Positions 36,126-46,583 of a stretch of 64,000 nucleotides of DNA are shown here, in pieces (position 1 is the first letter of the stretch; each line of letters opens with the position of its first letter). The stretch is from Paraspadella gotoi (lineage: Eukaryota; Chaetognatha), in contig CM119263.1 of the NCBI GenBank assembly GCA_051294375.1, positions 18,314,628-18,378,627 on the forward strand, read 5' to 3'. The position numbers and the translations under genes are program-made. The notes beneath the pieces were generated by a model. The model worked only from the letters and a program-made list of their open reading frames with translations. It made no database searches and was not told the origin of the DNA.

Positions 36126-36410
36126 ATGCGTGGTGAAAATGGCGAGAACGCGTGTATATACTTCAAGTCCACTCTCTCTCCACTCTCCTCAAGCAGTCAG
36201 CGGTCCATAATTTCTGTTTCGATACGATCGGTTACCGCGATGCAGTATGGATCATATATGTCTCTCTACGATCACTTTTTCCCCTTCGTTCTGAAGCAGT
36301 TTCGCGATACGGGATCAGAGGTAGTAAGGGCGACGCGTGCCGAGGTTTCCATAGCACGCTTACCTCAGGTCCAGTTACTCACTCATCAAAAACAATGTAC
36401 TTTTGAATAA
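36126..36410 (+). CDS. Open frame of 94 codons, unknown
   Basis: Runs from ATG to TAA with mixed composition, including MQYGSYMSLYDHFFPFVLKQ and SEVVRATRAEVSIARLPQVQ. An overlapping frame (36152-36406) is also open. The 3-prime end is the segment copied, in shortened form, at 34663-34763. No family recognised and no splice support. Confidence 0.22.
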   Translation: MRGENGENACIYFKSTLSPLSSSSQRSIISVSIRSVTAMQYGSYMSLYDHFFPFVLKQFRDTGSEVVRATRAEVSIARLPQVQLLTHQKQCTFE

Positions 36411-36925
36411 AACACCGCTACGCACGCCAGCGGCGTCGAAATGGCTCGTGTGTAGCCAGTCGGTGTGACTTGTTCGAGAGAGAATCTTCACAGTTGTCCT
36501 CATAAGTTGCACAATCGACAGAAAGGGTTGAAGGGATGAAGTGATCACGGATGGGCGGGGTGATGGAATAAAAAAGGTGAGGAAAATTTGGGTAAGGTCG
36601 TGATGTAGGATGGGCGGAGATGGACGAGGGTGAAGTGGGTGGGGCATTCTTCTGGGGATGAACCCAATTTTAAATGGAAACCCATTTAGATCGAAACATC
36701 CGGGGAGATTAAGGGAAAGGGAAGAAAGTGACGTGGGGGGAGGGAAGAAGAAGGAAGAAGAGAGCGAGGAGGGGCGGAAGGAAAGAAGGGGGGAGGAAGG
36801 AACGAGGAGGAGCGATTTTCGGGAGGGAGGGGAGGGAAGGAGGGAATCGTGAAATCGGGAAACGGAATAGTAGAAAATGAGCGAAAACTCTCTCTTTTCG
36901 ATTTAAATAAAAATGCGAAAATAAA
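36411..36925. other. Non-coding, G-rich purine block
   Basis: GGGA/GGAAG-rich sequence at 36700-36850 gives only Gly/Glu/Arg low-complexity frames. No gene supported. Confidence 0.5.
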
Positions 36926-37150
36926 TTGTCAACAAATTGTGAAGATTGGTTGTCTGCTTGTCAGGTGATGATAATGACGACGCCGACGGCGTTTTCGATT
37001 GTTGAAAAAATGAGTTTGACAATTATTTTTTTTCAAAAGAATTGTTGCTACGCCAGGATCGAAGGGATAACGACGGGCAATGACGACGCTCACAACGACG
37101 ACATGGACGTCGACGAAGACGAAAATAACGACGATCGAAACGACGACTAA
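36926..37150 (+). CDS. Candidate acidic tail (Asp/Asn-rich), 74 codons
   Basis: The frame ends in TTGNDDAHNDDMDVDEDENN and a stop, over GAC-rich DNA at 37070-37150. The opposite strand is also open with a hydrophobic, Val-rich translation, as expected for GTC repeats. It is one of several GAC-rich sites in this window with an open acidic frame. No splice or start evidence beyond an ATG. Confidence 0.25.
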   Translation: MSTNCEDWLSACQVMIMTTPTAFSIVEKMSLTIIFFQKNCCYARIEGITTGNDDAHNDDMDVDEDENNDDRNDD

Positions 37151-38329
37151 CGCCATCAAACTCAAAAAGACGTCGATTCTTCTGTTTGGAATCAAATTTG
37201 AGCCGAAATGAACCGAAAAAAAAAACGGCGCGAGATTTGAAAAGGAGGGGAAAAAAAGGAAAGGGAAAAAAAAGGAAAAAAAAAAGAAAAAGAAGAAGGA
37301 AATGAAAACCTCCTTCATTTCCTCTCTTTCTTTACGCGACGGCGCATCTTTTCAAATTGAAATGAAGCGAGAGATAAAAAAAAAAGGAAAGGACGAAAAA
37401 AACTTTACAAAGATTCTTTTCCTTTTTTTTTCATCTTTCTTTATCCTTTCTTTCTCCCTTTTTTTTATTCAAGAGCCGGGCATTTTTCATCGGAAGGAGA
37501 TAATTGATCGAGACGCGCAGTTTTTTTTTTCCTTTTCATTGTTGTAAATTCTTTTGTTTTCTTTTGTTTCTTCTTTATTGGCGTTTATCATCGCCCTTCT
37601 CTTTTTGTCATTTATCTTCTATATTTTCTTTACTTCGCTCGTCTCTAGGTTTAGTTTAAAGATTATATTTCAACAAGCTTTATCTCGCCATAAAACTTTT
37701 TTCTTTCTACGAAACAATATATTTAATAATTATAACAACTTAATAACATTCCCACCCTTATACCCTTTCCGATAACATTCATTTGTCTTCCTCTCGTATT
37801 TTTCGCACTTCTGCTTAATCATGCGTCGTATTTCATCTTAATAAAACCGTCGCAGTTTCCCCCCCCCCTTTTTTTAACGAGATTGTTTATTCCTCGATAT
37901 GAAAGTCATTAATCACCACCATTTTTTTTTCTCTGAGTTTTGAAAACTTCATATTTTTCTCTCGAGTGCCGCGCTTTCCCAGCTTCAGCAACGTGCCCTG
38001 CATTTGTCATTGCAACGTAATTTTGTAACCGAATTCAAATCGATATATTTTGGGTTATCATTTACTTTTCATTTACTGTTTAATCAACATAAATGTAAAT
38101 GCTTTAGTCTATAAGTGATGCAATTTTAGGGAAATAAAGAGCAGCAACAACGTCACTCATTTTTACGATTTGTACAAGATTTCACGTCCTCCTGCTTCTC
38201 CTACATATTCTAACTAGAAGCGACAATCCAATTTTTAAAAATTTAATACTTTTTTTTTCGTTTTCCCTCTCCGTAACTTCAGAAAATATGGATTTGCAAG
38301 TACAGTTCGGATCACATCTTCGACATCCT
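37151..38329. other. AT- and T-rich non-coding stretch
   Basis: Polypurine DNA at 37220-37300 is followed by T-rich DNA to about 37900. Frames there are Phe/Ser/Leu low complexity. No gene or structured RNA recognised. Confidence 0.55.
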
Positions 38330-38560
38330 TCTAAAAATCCCATCATGTGAGACCGGGACGGCCTCACACCCCACCCCCCATATTCACCCCCTCTCCAACC
38401 TCTCACGCGCCATTTCTCGCACGCGCGCATTATTGCGAGCGGTCGTAAAGGCGGCAGACGGTGAGCGCCTTATGAGAAGGTCGCACGCTCGCCTAGCGCA
38501 AACGCGTTTCGTGCGCGCATGCGCGCAATAGAACCGAATCGAGCGGTGGCCATCATAATA
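38330..38560. promoter_or_regulatory. CpG-rich patch with NRF-1-like palindrome
   Basis: A short GC- and CpG-rich island within AT-rich DNA. It contains the 16-base perfect palindrome TGCGCGCATGCGCGCA (38512-38527), which includes GCGCATGCGC, the consensus core of NRF-1 (ewg in insects) sites. A GGCCATCAT motif follows at about 38548. Such patches often mark promoters of housekeeping genes. No transcription start or coding exon can be tied to it; the nearest candidate is the minus-strand exon at 39111-39189, which would be transcribed toward this patch rather than away from it. Confidence 0.33.
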
Positions 38561-39110
38561 TTTTTTTCATAAAAATAAAGATAAACTTTTCAAATAAACT
38601 TAAGGTCCAGAAGGCCAAGGCTATAAATAATTATTTGTAGGAGAATCTGGTTACAGATTGATAAATGGCATAATATTATACTGTAAGATATGTAATGTGA
38701 GACTAAACAGAACGGCAACGATGGATTGAAATTTAATAATTTTCGGTTCTTCCGGAATGATCCATTTTTCTTATAGACGTTAAATACATTTTAAACAATA
38801 CACAAAAGAAATGTTAGCTAAATGTCTTGTCGCTTTAGAAACGATGTAACTCTTCGCCTAATTCTTTCGACAAATGTCCCACGCAACCGTCACGAGGAGA
38901 GACGTTTGACGGCGACCGTTAAAACCTGACCCCAAACCTTTCCCGCACATAAAACCCAAAAGGCGGTGGTCACGTGACTGGTGGTGGAGCGAAGAAATCA
39001 CCTCGAACCATCTGACTCTCTCGCTCTCTCTCCGCCTCGCCCCCTCGCTCCCATCGAAATCCACTATCTTCAGCACCAGAACCGAAAACATTCCCCTGCC
39101 GGATGCTCAC

Positions 39111-39189
39111 CTTGTTTTCGGCGCCATTAGGACCAAAAAGCCGTCGTCGTCGCTGTCGGCGTCGTCGGCGTCTTTGCCGGCGTCGTCGT
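39111..39189 (-). CDS. Candidate small exon, acidic
   Basis: On the minus strand CGTCCGATAAAACAG precedes and AAG-GTGAGC follows, giving a 79-base exon. In phase 2 it reads DDAGKDADDADSDDDGFLVL then MAPKT. A longer alternative starts at another acceptor, CTACTTTTCAG, and ends at 39223; it adds DIFDVFRPIK but requires a one-base correction. Another frame is Thr/Pro-rich (TTTPAKTPTTPTATTT). The good GT donor and the hydrophobic end after the acidic run favour a real exon, but it overlaps a GAC-type array. Family unknown. Confidence 0.35.
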
Positions 39190-39295
39190 CTGTTTTATCG
39201 GACGGAAAACGTCAAAGATGTCCCTGAAAAGTAGTAAGAGAGGGGAAAGACTATTTGGAATGCATGAGTGGTGGGAAAGAAAAGGCGTGAGAGAG

Positions 39296-39372
39296 CAGAG
39301 AGAGAGAGAGAGAGACGAGAGAGAGAGGATGAGAGAGAGAGAGGAGAGAGAGAAGAGAGAGAGATGAGAGCA
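39296..39372. repeat. (GA)n microsatellite
   Basis: Interrupted GA tract, repeated at 40010-40094 on the other side of the 25-N gap. Confidence 0.8.
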
Positions 39373-39375
39373 GAT

Positions 39376-39972
39376 TATTACTATCTAATATATGTATGTA
39401 TACCTATTTAATAATAGTATTTATATGTAGGCATAAACGTATATAAATCGAAAAAATTTATACAAAAACCGGAAGAAAAAAGAGGATGAGGTTAAAATTT
39501 GGGGTAAGAAAAGAAAAAATTAAAATCATTGATGGATGGGTGAAATGACAGGGTGGCGAGGGATGAGAGGAGACATGACCGCAGGCCGGCGGGCGCGTCG
39601 GCGGCGGCGTCGCGGCGGGCACCGGATCGATTCCCCGCCTAATTTCCATGGTAACGTCCCGGAAAAAAACCGCATAGCGACGGCCAGGCAATTGCAGCCG
39701 ACTCCCGGGTGCGATTGGCAATTCGCTTCCGTCGCAACTGGCAACCCGAAGCGAGAAGAGATCGGCTTCAAAACACCCGAGGCAGCTCCAGCAACTGGTC
39801 TCAAAACCCGGATGTGATTGAAAAACCTGTTGGCGATCCTCGGAATAAAATTCAACGGCGACGACCGTAATTCGAAAACCGTTTAAACTTCTCTCGGTTT
39901 TCGCCGCAGGTCCCGAATTTTGCGCGCGGAATTTAAATTTTAAAAATGGCTGGCGGAAAGATCTCTCTCTTT
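39376..39972. repeat. Direct duplication, left member (CpG-rich)
   Basis: Matches 40098-40700 in order: a TATGTATACCTATTTAATA stretch, AT-rich DNA, then a CpG-rich block from about 39540. The block contains ATTTCCATGGTAAC (39642-39655), close to the X-box bound by RFX factors. Frames of 93-109 codons occur on both strands but change between the two members because of indels, so coding is doubtful. The copy ends in ATGGCTGGCGG and a (CT)n tract at the gap. Confidence 0.65.
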
Positions 39973-39997
39973 NNNNNNNNNNNNNNNNNNNNNNNNN
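39973..39997. other. 25-N gap between direct duplicates
   Basis: The two flanks overlap in content by about 0.6 kb in the same orientation, which suggests an overlap that was not collapsed. Confidence 0.92.
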
Positions 39998-40097
39998 GCT
40001 TGGAGAGATGAGAGAGAGAGAGAGGACGAGAGAGAGAAGAGAGAGAGAGAGAGAGGGAGAGACGAGAGAGAGAGAGGAGAGAGAGAGAGAAAAATAA

Positions 40098-40679
40098 TTA
40101 TATCTGTATTTTACCTATTTCATAAATATATGTATGTATACCTATTTAATAAATAGTATTTATATGTAGCGAAAACGTATATAAGATCGAAAAAATTATA
40201 CACAAAACCGAAGAAAAAAGAGACTGATGAGGTTTAAAAAAATTGGGGGTAAGAAAAAGAAAATTAAAATCATGAGTGGGTGAAATGACAGGTGGCGAGG
40301 GATGAGAGGAGACATGACCGGCCGGCGGCAGCGTCCGGCGGCGGCGTCGGCGGCGCCCGGATCGATTCCCCGCCTAATTTCCATGGTAACGTCCCGAAAA
40401 AAAACCGCATAGCGACGGCCAGGCAATTGGCAGCCGACTCCGGGGTGCGATTGGCAATTCGCTTCCGTCGCAACTGGGCAACCGAAGCGAGAAGAGATCG
40501 GCTTCAAAAAACCCCGAGGCAGCTCGCAACTGGTCTCAAAACCCGGATGTGATTGAAAAACCTGTTGCGATCCTCGGAATAAAATTCAACGGCGACGACC
40601 GTAATTCGAAAACCGTTAAAACTTCTCTCGTTTTCGCCGCAGGTCCCGAATTTTGCGCGGCGGAATTTAAATTTTAAAA
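40098..40679. promoter_or_regulatory. Direct duplication, right member; CpG-rich promoter-like DNA
   Basis: Second copy of the 39376-39972 block. The CpG-rich part (about 40290-40670) carries the same X-box-like ATTTCCATGGTAAC at 40377-40390 and leads into an ATG in good context at 40680. That layout fits a promoter and 5-prime leader, but no transcription start can be fixed. Confidence 0.35.
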
Positions 40680-40787
40680 ATGGCGGGAAAAAAGGAAGAG
40701 GCGACGGAAAGGAATCGAATCGGACGCGGGACAAAGAGACGTAAAAAAGAGAGAACACCTGGGTGTGCGAGAGAAAAAAAAAAAAAG
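40680..40787 (+). CDS. Candidate N-terminal exon, basic
   Basis: AAAAATGGCGG is a good start context directly after the CpG-rich block. The frame reads MAGKKEEATERNRIGRGTKR then RKKERTPGC before entering (GA)n, where it becomes Arg/Glu low complexity to 41075. The copy left of the gap preserves ATGGCTGGCGG but then diverges. A nuclear, basic N-terminus is plausible. The exon end is unclear; a GTGTGC after ACACCTGG is a weak donor. Confidence 0.3.
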
Positions 40788-40987
40788 AGAGAGAAGAGAG
40801 AGAGAGAGAGAGACGAGAGAGTGAGAGAGAGAGAGGAGACGAGGACGAGAGAGAAGAGAGAGAGAGAGAGAGAGAAAGACATAAAAAACCCCTGGAGAAT
40901 CCGCGATCTGCGAAGTTTTATGTGCGCAACGGCAGCAGAGAAAGGCCTTTCGGGTCGGATTTCTATATCTCTCTCTCTTCTCTCTCT

Positions 40988-41028
<41 letters not shown>

Positions 41029-41060
41029 TTCTTTCTTTCTTTATCTCTTTTCTCTTTTTC
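40788..41060. repeat. (GA)n and (CT)n microsatellites
   Basis: GA tract at 40788-40880 and CT tract at 40966-41050, separated by about 85 bases of non-repetitive DNA (40890-40965). Confidence 0.75.
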
Positions 41061-41293
41061 CAAACAGGAGTTTGAATTTGAATTTTCTATCCCCGTGTCC
41101 CGAAAGAGGCTTCAAGGTCGAAGGGACGAGATAAAAAGAAATTAAGAAATTCTATTTTTCCGAATTCCGGCGATAATTAATTTTCTTTTGAGATACGAGA
41201 TAAGAGCTGTCTCATTCCTCTGTTAATTTAGAATAAAAAAGATCCTCATGAAATTCGTACAACCGAAAAAATGTTTTCATTAAATCCATTAAT

Positions 41294-41347
41294 AAGCTAT
41301 CTTGCTTGCATCAGGCTGTGGTGGATAAGGGCCTCCATCAAGCTTTT
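41294..41347 (+). repeat. Dispersed repeat, fragment
   Basis: AAGCTATCTTGCTTGCATCA through GGCCTCCATCAAGC matches the first half of the repeat seen on the minus strand at 46584-46691. Confidence 0.5.
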
Positions 41348-41556
41348 AAATATTGAACTTAACTTCTTAAAAATTAACTTATACTACTTGACGATCGTAT
41401 CACATTAATCAACTAAATTGTCTACCTTCATCATTAAGCCAAACTCGGGCTCTCCAATTTGTCCTTGACAAAACACTTTCTCTCTCCTCTCGCCGACTTG
41501 GCAAAGAAAACATTTTTTAGTGAATTTAATGATTTTTAAATCATCATCTCGAATCT

Positions 41557-41742
41557 TTAATCCTTTTTTTCTTTCCGGCGAATTCCCTTTGGCACAATTT
41601 TCATATTTGCTCTCTCAAAGTTTTCGCTCTGTTTTTTTTTGTCCTTGTTTTTTTTTTTGAAAATCCATAACCCACGCAAATCCCACGAAGCAACGGTTAT
41701 GGCTTCATCTCTTCGTCCTCGTTTTTCTGCTCGTTCGTTCAC
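41557..41742 (-). CDS. Open frame of 61 codons, unknown
   Basis: The minus-strand frame reads NERAEKRGRRDEAITVASWD and later SENFERANMKIVPKGIRRKE before the stop. The composition is protein-like apart from a Lys-rich middle caused by poly-A runs. It begins at GTG rather than ATG, so if real it is an internal or terminal exon. No splice site is convincing. Confidence 0.2.
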   Translation of the reverse strand: MNERAEKRGRRDEAITVASWDLRGLWIFKKKNKDKKKQSENFERANMKIVPKGIRRKEKKD

Positions 41743-42163
41743 CGCCTAAAGTCAATAAAATGCACGGGCTCCCGTTTCTCGGACTGAGAGTGAATTACAA
41801 TTACAGTTAATTTTCATAAAGAATATTTTCAATTAATTTACATAAAGAATAGTTTCAACGAAAAAGAAATGCAATTAAATTTATATATTTACAGAACTAT
41901 CTTGAATAACGCATCTTAACAAATGTTGATACTTAATTGACTTTTATATTTCAAATTAAAGAAATGTCGGATACTACATATTAGGCTTCAAAATTAAAGA
42001 AGCACGAAATAGAAAGAAATGACTTTTCCTTTGCAAAAAAAATTGACGGCGTTCACTTCCAGGTCTATTTGAATTATGTGACGAATTTGAAATTTGCTTC
42101 AAGTCAAAGTAATCTGTTGAGCAAGAAACGTCGTCTTTTAGTTTTCGTCGTCCATTTTCTCAG
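41743..42163. other. AT-rich non-coding stretch
   Basis: No gene recognised. Ends in a pyrimidine-rich stretch leading to the CAG at 42161-42163. Confidence 0.5.
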
Positions 42164-42182
42164 AAATTCATCGAGAGTGAGA

Positions 42183-42227
<45 letters not shown>

Positions 42228-42300
42228 TTGACGGCGACGGCCATTGCTCCAACGCGCCATTTGATATGCTAAATCATCGTCTCTTTCATAGAGAGAGAGA
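42164..42300 (+). CDS. Candidate exon with poly-Asp run
   Basis: TCGTCCATTTTCTCAG is a good acceptor. The frame then reads KFIESEND, about fourteen Asp, then VDGDGHCSNAPFDMLNHRLF before running into (GA)n. The acidic residues on both sides of the (GAC)n array, with ordinary residues beyond it, support coding. An alternative frame gives poly-Thr and stops at 42272. No donor is clear because the 3-prime side is microsatellite. Confidence 0.33.
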
Positions 42301-43093
42301 GAGAAAGAGAGAGAGTGAGAGAGAGAAAGAGAGAGAAGAGAGAGGATATTATCGAGTTCTCTCGTAGCCTCTTTCTCTGTCTCTCTATATTTCTGAAATG
42401 GTTAATGGGGATGTTAAACATTCGGGACGTTTAGACCCACGCAGAGTTTAAGGAACCAAGAAAAGGAGAAACTTGGGAAAGAGGAAGAGAAGGGAGGAGA
42501 GGAGAAAAGAGAGAGAGGGAGGGGGAGAGATGAAATGAGAAAAGAGAGAGGAAGAGTAGAGAGAAAAAAGATCCAGAGTGGGCTATTGGGATTAAATGAA
42601 GAATTTCTAAAATTGTAGAGAGGAAGCTGGAAAAACTAAGTTTACTCCACCAAGTTAGTAAGTAATTTTACTAAAAGATTATCATGTAAAAAATGTCGGA
42701 TCTGCCTACGATAATTAAGCGATAATAAACTATTAACAACTATTAAAAAAGTGTCTAATCTTAGACAATTAGAGGCATTTAAAACAAGTTTTTTCCAATT
42801 TTTTTTTACACATGAAGCATTAAAGTTCAAATGTCATTCAATGTATTTTTAACATACGTGGTCTAAAGTACAATTAATATTTTTAGTTTTAATCTTGAGG
42901 TCCAAAAATATTTTTTTTGTTTAAGGAAAACAAAAAAAAAAATTAAATATATAATGTTTTTCCATTTGTAGTACACATCGTACACGCTGATTTAAAAAGA
43001 AACCTATTATTGTCATTAAGTATTGGCGGAGAACTTTGCTCATAAAAAGTCAAACGTTTCTTTTTATCAAAGGACATGTTTTAAGAAGAGATT
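42301..43093. other. Non-coding stretch with GA tracts
   Basis: GA-rich DNA at 42290-42345 and 42470-42560, then AT-rich DNA. No gene supported. Confidence 0.5.
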
Positions 43094-43606
43094 TTGTCGG
43101 CTTCCATTACTTGGAGAGCGCCTTTCTTTCTCCCAAAGAAGCAAATGTCTCTCGTAGACTCTTGTCAAGAGGAAAGAATTTCTTTGTGCACTAGACTCTT
43201 TTTTCGTGAAAAGGTTAATGTCTTTGTCCCAACGAAGCGAAAGTCGTCTCTCCCAAAAAGTAAGGGAATTTATTCTCAAGTTAAGTTGTATGTCCGAAGA
43301 GAAGCCAAACGCCTCGAATTGCCAACGAGGCTAATCTCTATCTACCAAAGAAGGCGACTCTTTTTCGAACAAAAACGAGAATATAGTTTTCTTAAAAAGG
43401 CAAAGAGGCGAATCCTTAGTTTTGATAAGGACGTTGGACTCCCCGTGACTTTATTATCGCGCGCGTGGGTCGTTGAACGAAGGAAGGGAGTTGGGGCTTG
43501 GGTTGGCGGAGGTGAAAGTGAAAATGGTTTCGGGAGAAGGCGAGAAAGAGTGACGCTAGGGGAGAGGGAAGGGTTAAGGGGGCGATGGAAACCGCGCGAG
43601 GGATAG
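43094..43606 (+). CDS. Open frame of 170 codons, unknown, strand uncertain
   Basis: One of the longest frames free of N and simple repeats. It starts MSASITWRAPFFLPKKQMSL and is basic, with recurring CCAAAGAAG/TCTC phrases suggesting internal repetition (near 43134, 43230 and 43355). The last third turns Gly/Arg/Glu-rich. The minus strand is open over part of the same region (43342-43881), so at most one can be real. No domain recognised. Confidence 0.25.
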   Translation: MSASITWRAPFFLPKKQMSLVDSCQEERISLCTRLFFREKVNVFVPTKRKSSLPKSKGIYSQVKLYVRREAKRLELPTRLISIYQRRRLFFEQKREYSFLKKAKRRILSFDKDVGLPVTLLSRAWVVERRKGVGAWVGGGESENGFGRRRERVTLGEREGLRGRWKPREG

Positions 43607-43881
43607 AGACTCATCAAGGGGGAATCGGTCGCCTTGACGACGAATCGACTTTGAGCGAGGTGGGCGTGGCTCAACGCGAATTGTGGAATTGGGTGGTGGC
43701 ACGTGGGTGGGGATGCGAGATTGTCCTCTCGTGGGCGAAGGTGGTTCGGAATGGGGGAAAGATGATCTCTCGGTCTCCGAAAGGCGGTTGGAGAGTGGGA
43801 TCGAGTTAATCCATTTACGATCCATTTGAAATCGAAAAATTTGTAATCATCTTCATTTTTGTCATTTTCTTCGTCAACCAT
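43342..43881 (-). CDS. Open frame of 179 codons with acidic start, unknown
   Basis: Begins at ATGG after GACGACG and reads MVDEENDKNEDDYKFFDFKW, an N-terminus that looks genuinely coding. It then becomes Pro/Ser/His/Arg-rich. The G+C rise from the AT-rich upstream DNA begins a few codons into the frame. The overlapping plus-strand frames (43094-43606 and 43585-43809) prevent certainty. No domain recognised. Confidence 0.32.
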   Translation of the reverse strand: MVDEENDKNEDDYKFFDFKWIVNGLTRSHSPTAFRRPRDHLSPIPNHLRPREDNLASPPTCHHPIPQFALSHAHLAQSRFVVKATDSPLMSLYPSRGFHRPLNPSLSPSVTLSRLLPKPFSLSPPPTQAPTPFLRSTTHARDNKVTGSPTSLSKLRIRLFAFLRKLYSRFCSKKSRLLW

Positions 43882-43969
43882 CGTCGTCAGTGACTCTTGT
43901 TCCTTGTTACTTTTCGTATATAATTTAATAAAAAAGCCCTAAGAAGGTATGGAAAAAGTATACTAACAA

Positions 43970-44206
43970 ATGGAACACAAATCCAAAAATAAAACGTCAA
44001 GCCGCTCGACCTTTGGCGGAGCAGAAATAAAAATTTTAAAATTGGCAAGATGTTCTCTACATTTGACGACGGAAGACGAAGATAAAACTTTTAAACGAGA
44101 TCTGACGAAAAAGAACTTTTTTTTATTTATTTTGTTACATTGTAAACAAATTCAGTTACGAATTTATCTCACCTTAAAACGAATTCATCCCACTTCTTTT
44201 CTCTGA
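43970..44206 (+). CDS. Open frame of 78 codons, unknown
   Basis: Runs from ATG to TGA. The first half is protein-like: MEHKSKNKTSSRSTFGGAEI then KILKLARCSLHLTTEDEDKT. The second half is hydrophobic. No splice site or family recognised. Confidence 0.28.
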   Translation: MEHKSKNKTSSRSTFGGAEIKILKLARCSLHLTTEDEDKTFKRDLTKKNFFLFILLHCKQIQLRIYLTLKRIHPTSFL

Positions 44207-44228
44207 AGATTCGGACGAGAAATTTGTC

Positions 44229-44275
44229 GACCTCCGCTGCCACGCCCTCTTCACCTCCGCTGCCACGCCCCTTCA
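44229..44275. repeat. Short tandem duplication
   Basis: ACCTCCGCTGCCACGCCC occurs twice in a row with a short spacer. Confidence 0.75.
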
Positions 44276-45126
44276 CCTATGATCAATGACCTTTTGATCT
44301 TTTGACCCTTCGTGGCTCCGGGCGAGGCCGGACTTAGATCCGCCCTCAAAAACCGCATTGTTTTCATCCGTTGGATTAAAGTGATAAACGATGTTGACCC
44401 CCGATGTTTCTCTGTGGGAATTGGAAATATAAAAACCTCTTTTATTGTATGAACTTGGGAAATAAGAAAAAAAATGTTTATTATCAATATAAAAGGTACA
44501 TACGTAGCAGTTGGTAAATGTTATAAAATATAATTGAAATTTGAAATCCGTCTTTATGAATTCTTTGAGAACCGTCCGGGTTTTTTTTTTTCAAAATAAA
44601 TAATTTCGAAGAAAATTGAAAGGAAAGACTTTGCTTTTAAACCGTCTCACTTTAACTCTTTTCGTTTCACATCTAAAAGAGTTTTTGAGATCAGAAAAGG
44701 TTAAGTGGATTTTTTTCGCAAAATCCCTCTTTTTTTTCATAGCGAAAAACGACTGAAAAATATTCACTATGAAATTTTCTTTCATGAATTTTTTTTTAAT
44801 ACTTTTTTAAAGTTTCTGAGAATAATAAAGTTATTTTCTGGAATTCAGGGATGTTTTGTGTGGAGAAAATTTAAAACGTGACATGCTCTTATTGCTCTCT
44901 CTTTCTGTCTTTCTCTCTCTCTCTCTCTCTTTCACTCGTTTTCTCTTTCTCTTCTTTTTTTCTTTTCATTATTTTTTTATCATCAAGATTCCCATATAGC
45001 AGCATAACGAAATTTTTGTCGTTTATTTTATGAGGTTTCATAAGCCATTCCAAAGAAGGCTCATCGGTAAACAGGAAAGCGATATCCGATATCGTTTCAC
45101 TAAGGATATTAGAGCTACATGGAAAA

Positions 45127-45160
<34 letters not shown>
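44276..45160. other. Mostly AT-rich stretch; CT tract and short frames
   Basis: A minus-strand frame of 78 codons (44251-44487) ends in ordinary residues but lacks support. CT-rich DNA occurs near 44895-44960. The plus-strand frame starting at 45030 (MRFHKPFQRRLIGKQESDIR) runs into (GA)n and a gap. The perfect palindrome CGATATCCGATATCG-like patch near 45080 is incidental. Confidence 0.4.
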
Positions 45161-45322
45161 NNNNNNNNNNNNNNNNNNNNNNNNNNNNNNNNNNNNNNNN
45201 NNNNNNNNNNNNNNNNNNNNNNNNNNNNNNNNNNNNNNNNNNNNNNNNNNNNNNNNNNNNNNNNNNNNNNNNNNNNNNNNNNNNNNNNNNNNNNNNNNNN
45301 NNNNNNNNNNNNNNNNNNNNNN
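45161..45322. other. Assembly gap, 162 N
   Basis: Starts at the end of a (GA)n tract and ends in (GAAA)n. Confidence 0.95.
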
Positions 45323-45691
45323 AGAAAGAAAGAAATAAAAGAAAGAAAGAAAGAAAGAAAGAGAAAGAAAAAAAGCTAGAAACCTTTTATGGTTTCGGTA
45401 TTTGCTCTATTTAAAACAGCACGCGTCATCAGGGCTGAAAATGATATCATAAGAAACACAAATAAAGACGACGCAAGAATTCTCTCACGAAGGGCGGAGT
45501 TTTGGACCGAATTGGAAGGGGTTGTCTTGACTGCATTGGTTCTATCTAGGAAGATTAAATACGAATAGGAAAAATATTCTCATTTCAACGATATCTCGAT
45601 ATATTACAAATAAAATTATCACTTTTCGCCAATCTTTCAATTGATTTAAACACGACAACGTTTGGGCACTCCGCACTCAACCAAACGCACA

Positions 45692-45712
45692 ATGGCTATT
45701 CCCACCATGGCA
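45692..45712 (+). CDS. Possible translation start cut by a gap
   Basis: CGCACAATGGC is a good start context and the first codons read MAIPTMA before the 650-N gap. The sequence after the gap (46363-46465) is open to a TAA with basic composition ending LSENSVVARSLR, but frame continuity cannot be known. Confidence 0.22.
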
Positions 45713-46362
45713 NNNNNNNNNNNNNNNNNNNNNNNNNNNNNNNNNNNNNNNNNNNNNNNNNNNNNNNNNNNNNNNNNNNNNNNNNNNNNNNNNNNNNNNN
45801 NNNNNNNNNNNNNNNNNNNNNNNNNNNNNNNNNNNNNNNNNNNNNNNNNNNNNNNNNNNNNNNNNNNNNNNNNNNNNNNNNNNNNNNNNNNNNNNNNNNN
45901 NNNNNNNNNNNNNNNNNNNNNNNNNNNNNNNNNNNNNNNNNNNNNNNNNNNNNNNNNNNNNNNNNNNNNNNNNNNNNNNNNNNNNNNNNNNNNNNNNNNN
46001 NNNNNNNNNNNNNNNNNNNNNNNNNNNNNNNNNNNNNNNNNNNNNNNNNNNNNNNNNNNNNNNNNNNNNNNNNNNNNNNNNNNNNNNNNNNNNNNNNNNN
46101 NNNNNNNNNNNNNNNNNNNNNNNNNNNNNNNNNNNNNNNNNNNNNNNNNNNNNNNNNNNNNNNNNNNNNNNNNNNNNNNNNNNNNNNNNNNNNNNNNNNN
46201 NNNNNNNNNNNNNNNNNNNNNNNNNNNNNNNNNNNNNNNNNNNNNNNNNNNNNNNNNNNNNNNNNNNNNNNNNNNNNNNNNNNNNNNNNNNNNNNNNNNN
46301 NNNNNNNNNNNNNNNNNNNNNNNNNNNNNNNNNNNNNNNNNNNNNNNNNNNNNNNNNNNNNN
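45713..46362. other. Assembly gap, 650 N
   Basis: The longest run of N in the window. Confidence 0.95.
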
Positions 46363-46583
46363 GAGGAAACAAAAGAGGAGAGACGGAGCGCGAAGGTCGG
46401 AGGGAGAGAAGAGAAAGGAAAATTTATTGAGCGAGAACTCGGTGGTCGCTCGGTCGCTTCGTTAATCCTTAAAATTCAAAGGGCGGGCGAAATGGACGCG
46501 GGGGGGAGGGTTAATTAGAATGTATAGTTGAGGGAGGAGACCACGACAAAAAAAAACGTGGAACAATAATGTAAAAAATATAA

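Noticed and set aside
45662-46465. 267-codon frame across a gap
   Set aside because: Consists mainly of 650 N; only the possible start before the gap is kept.
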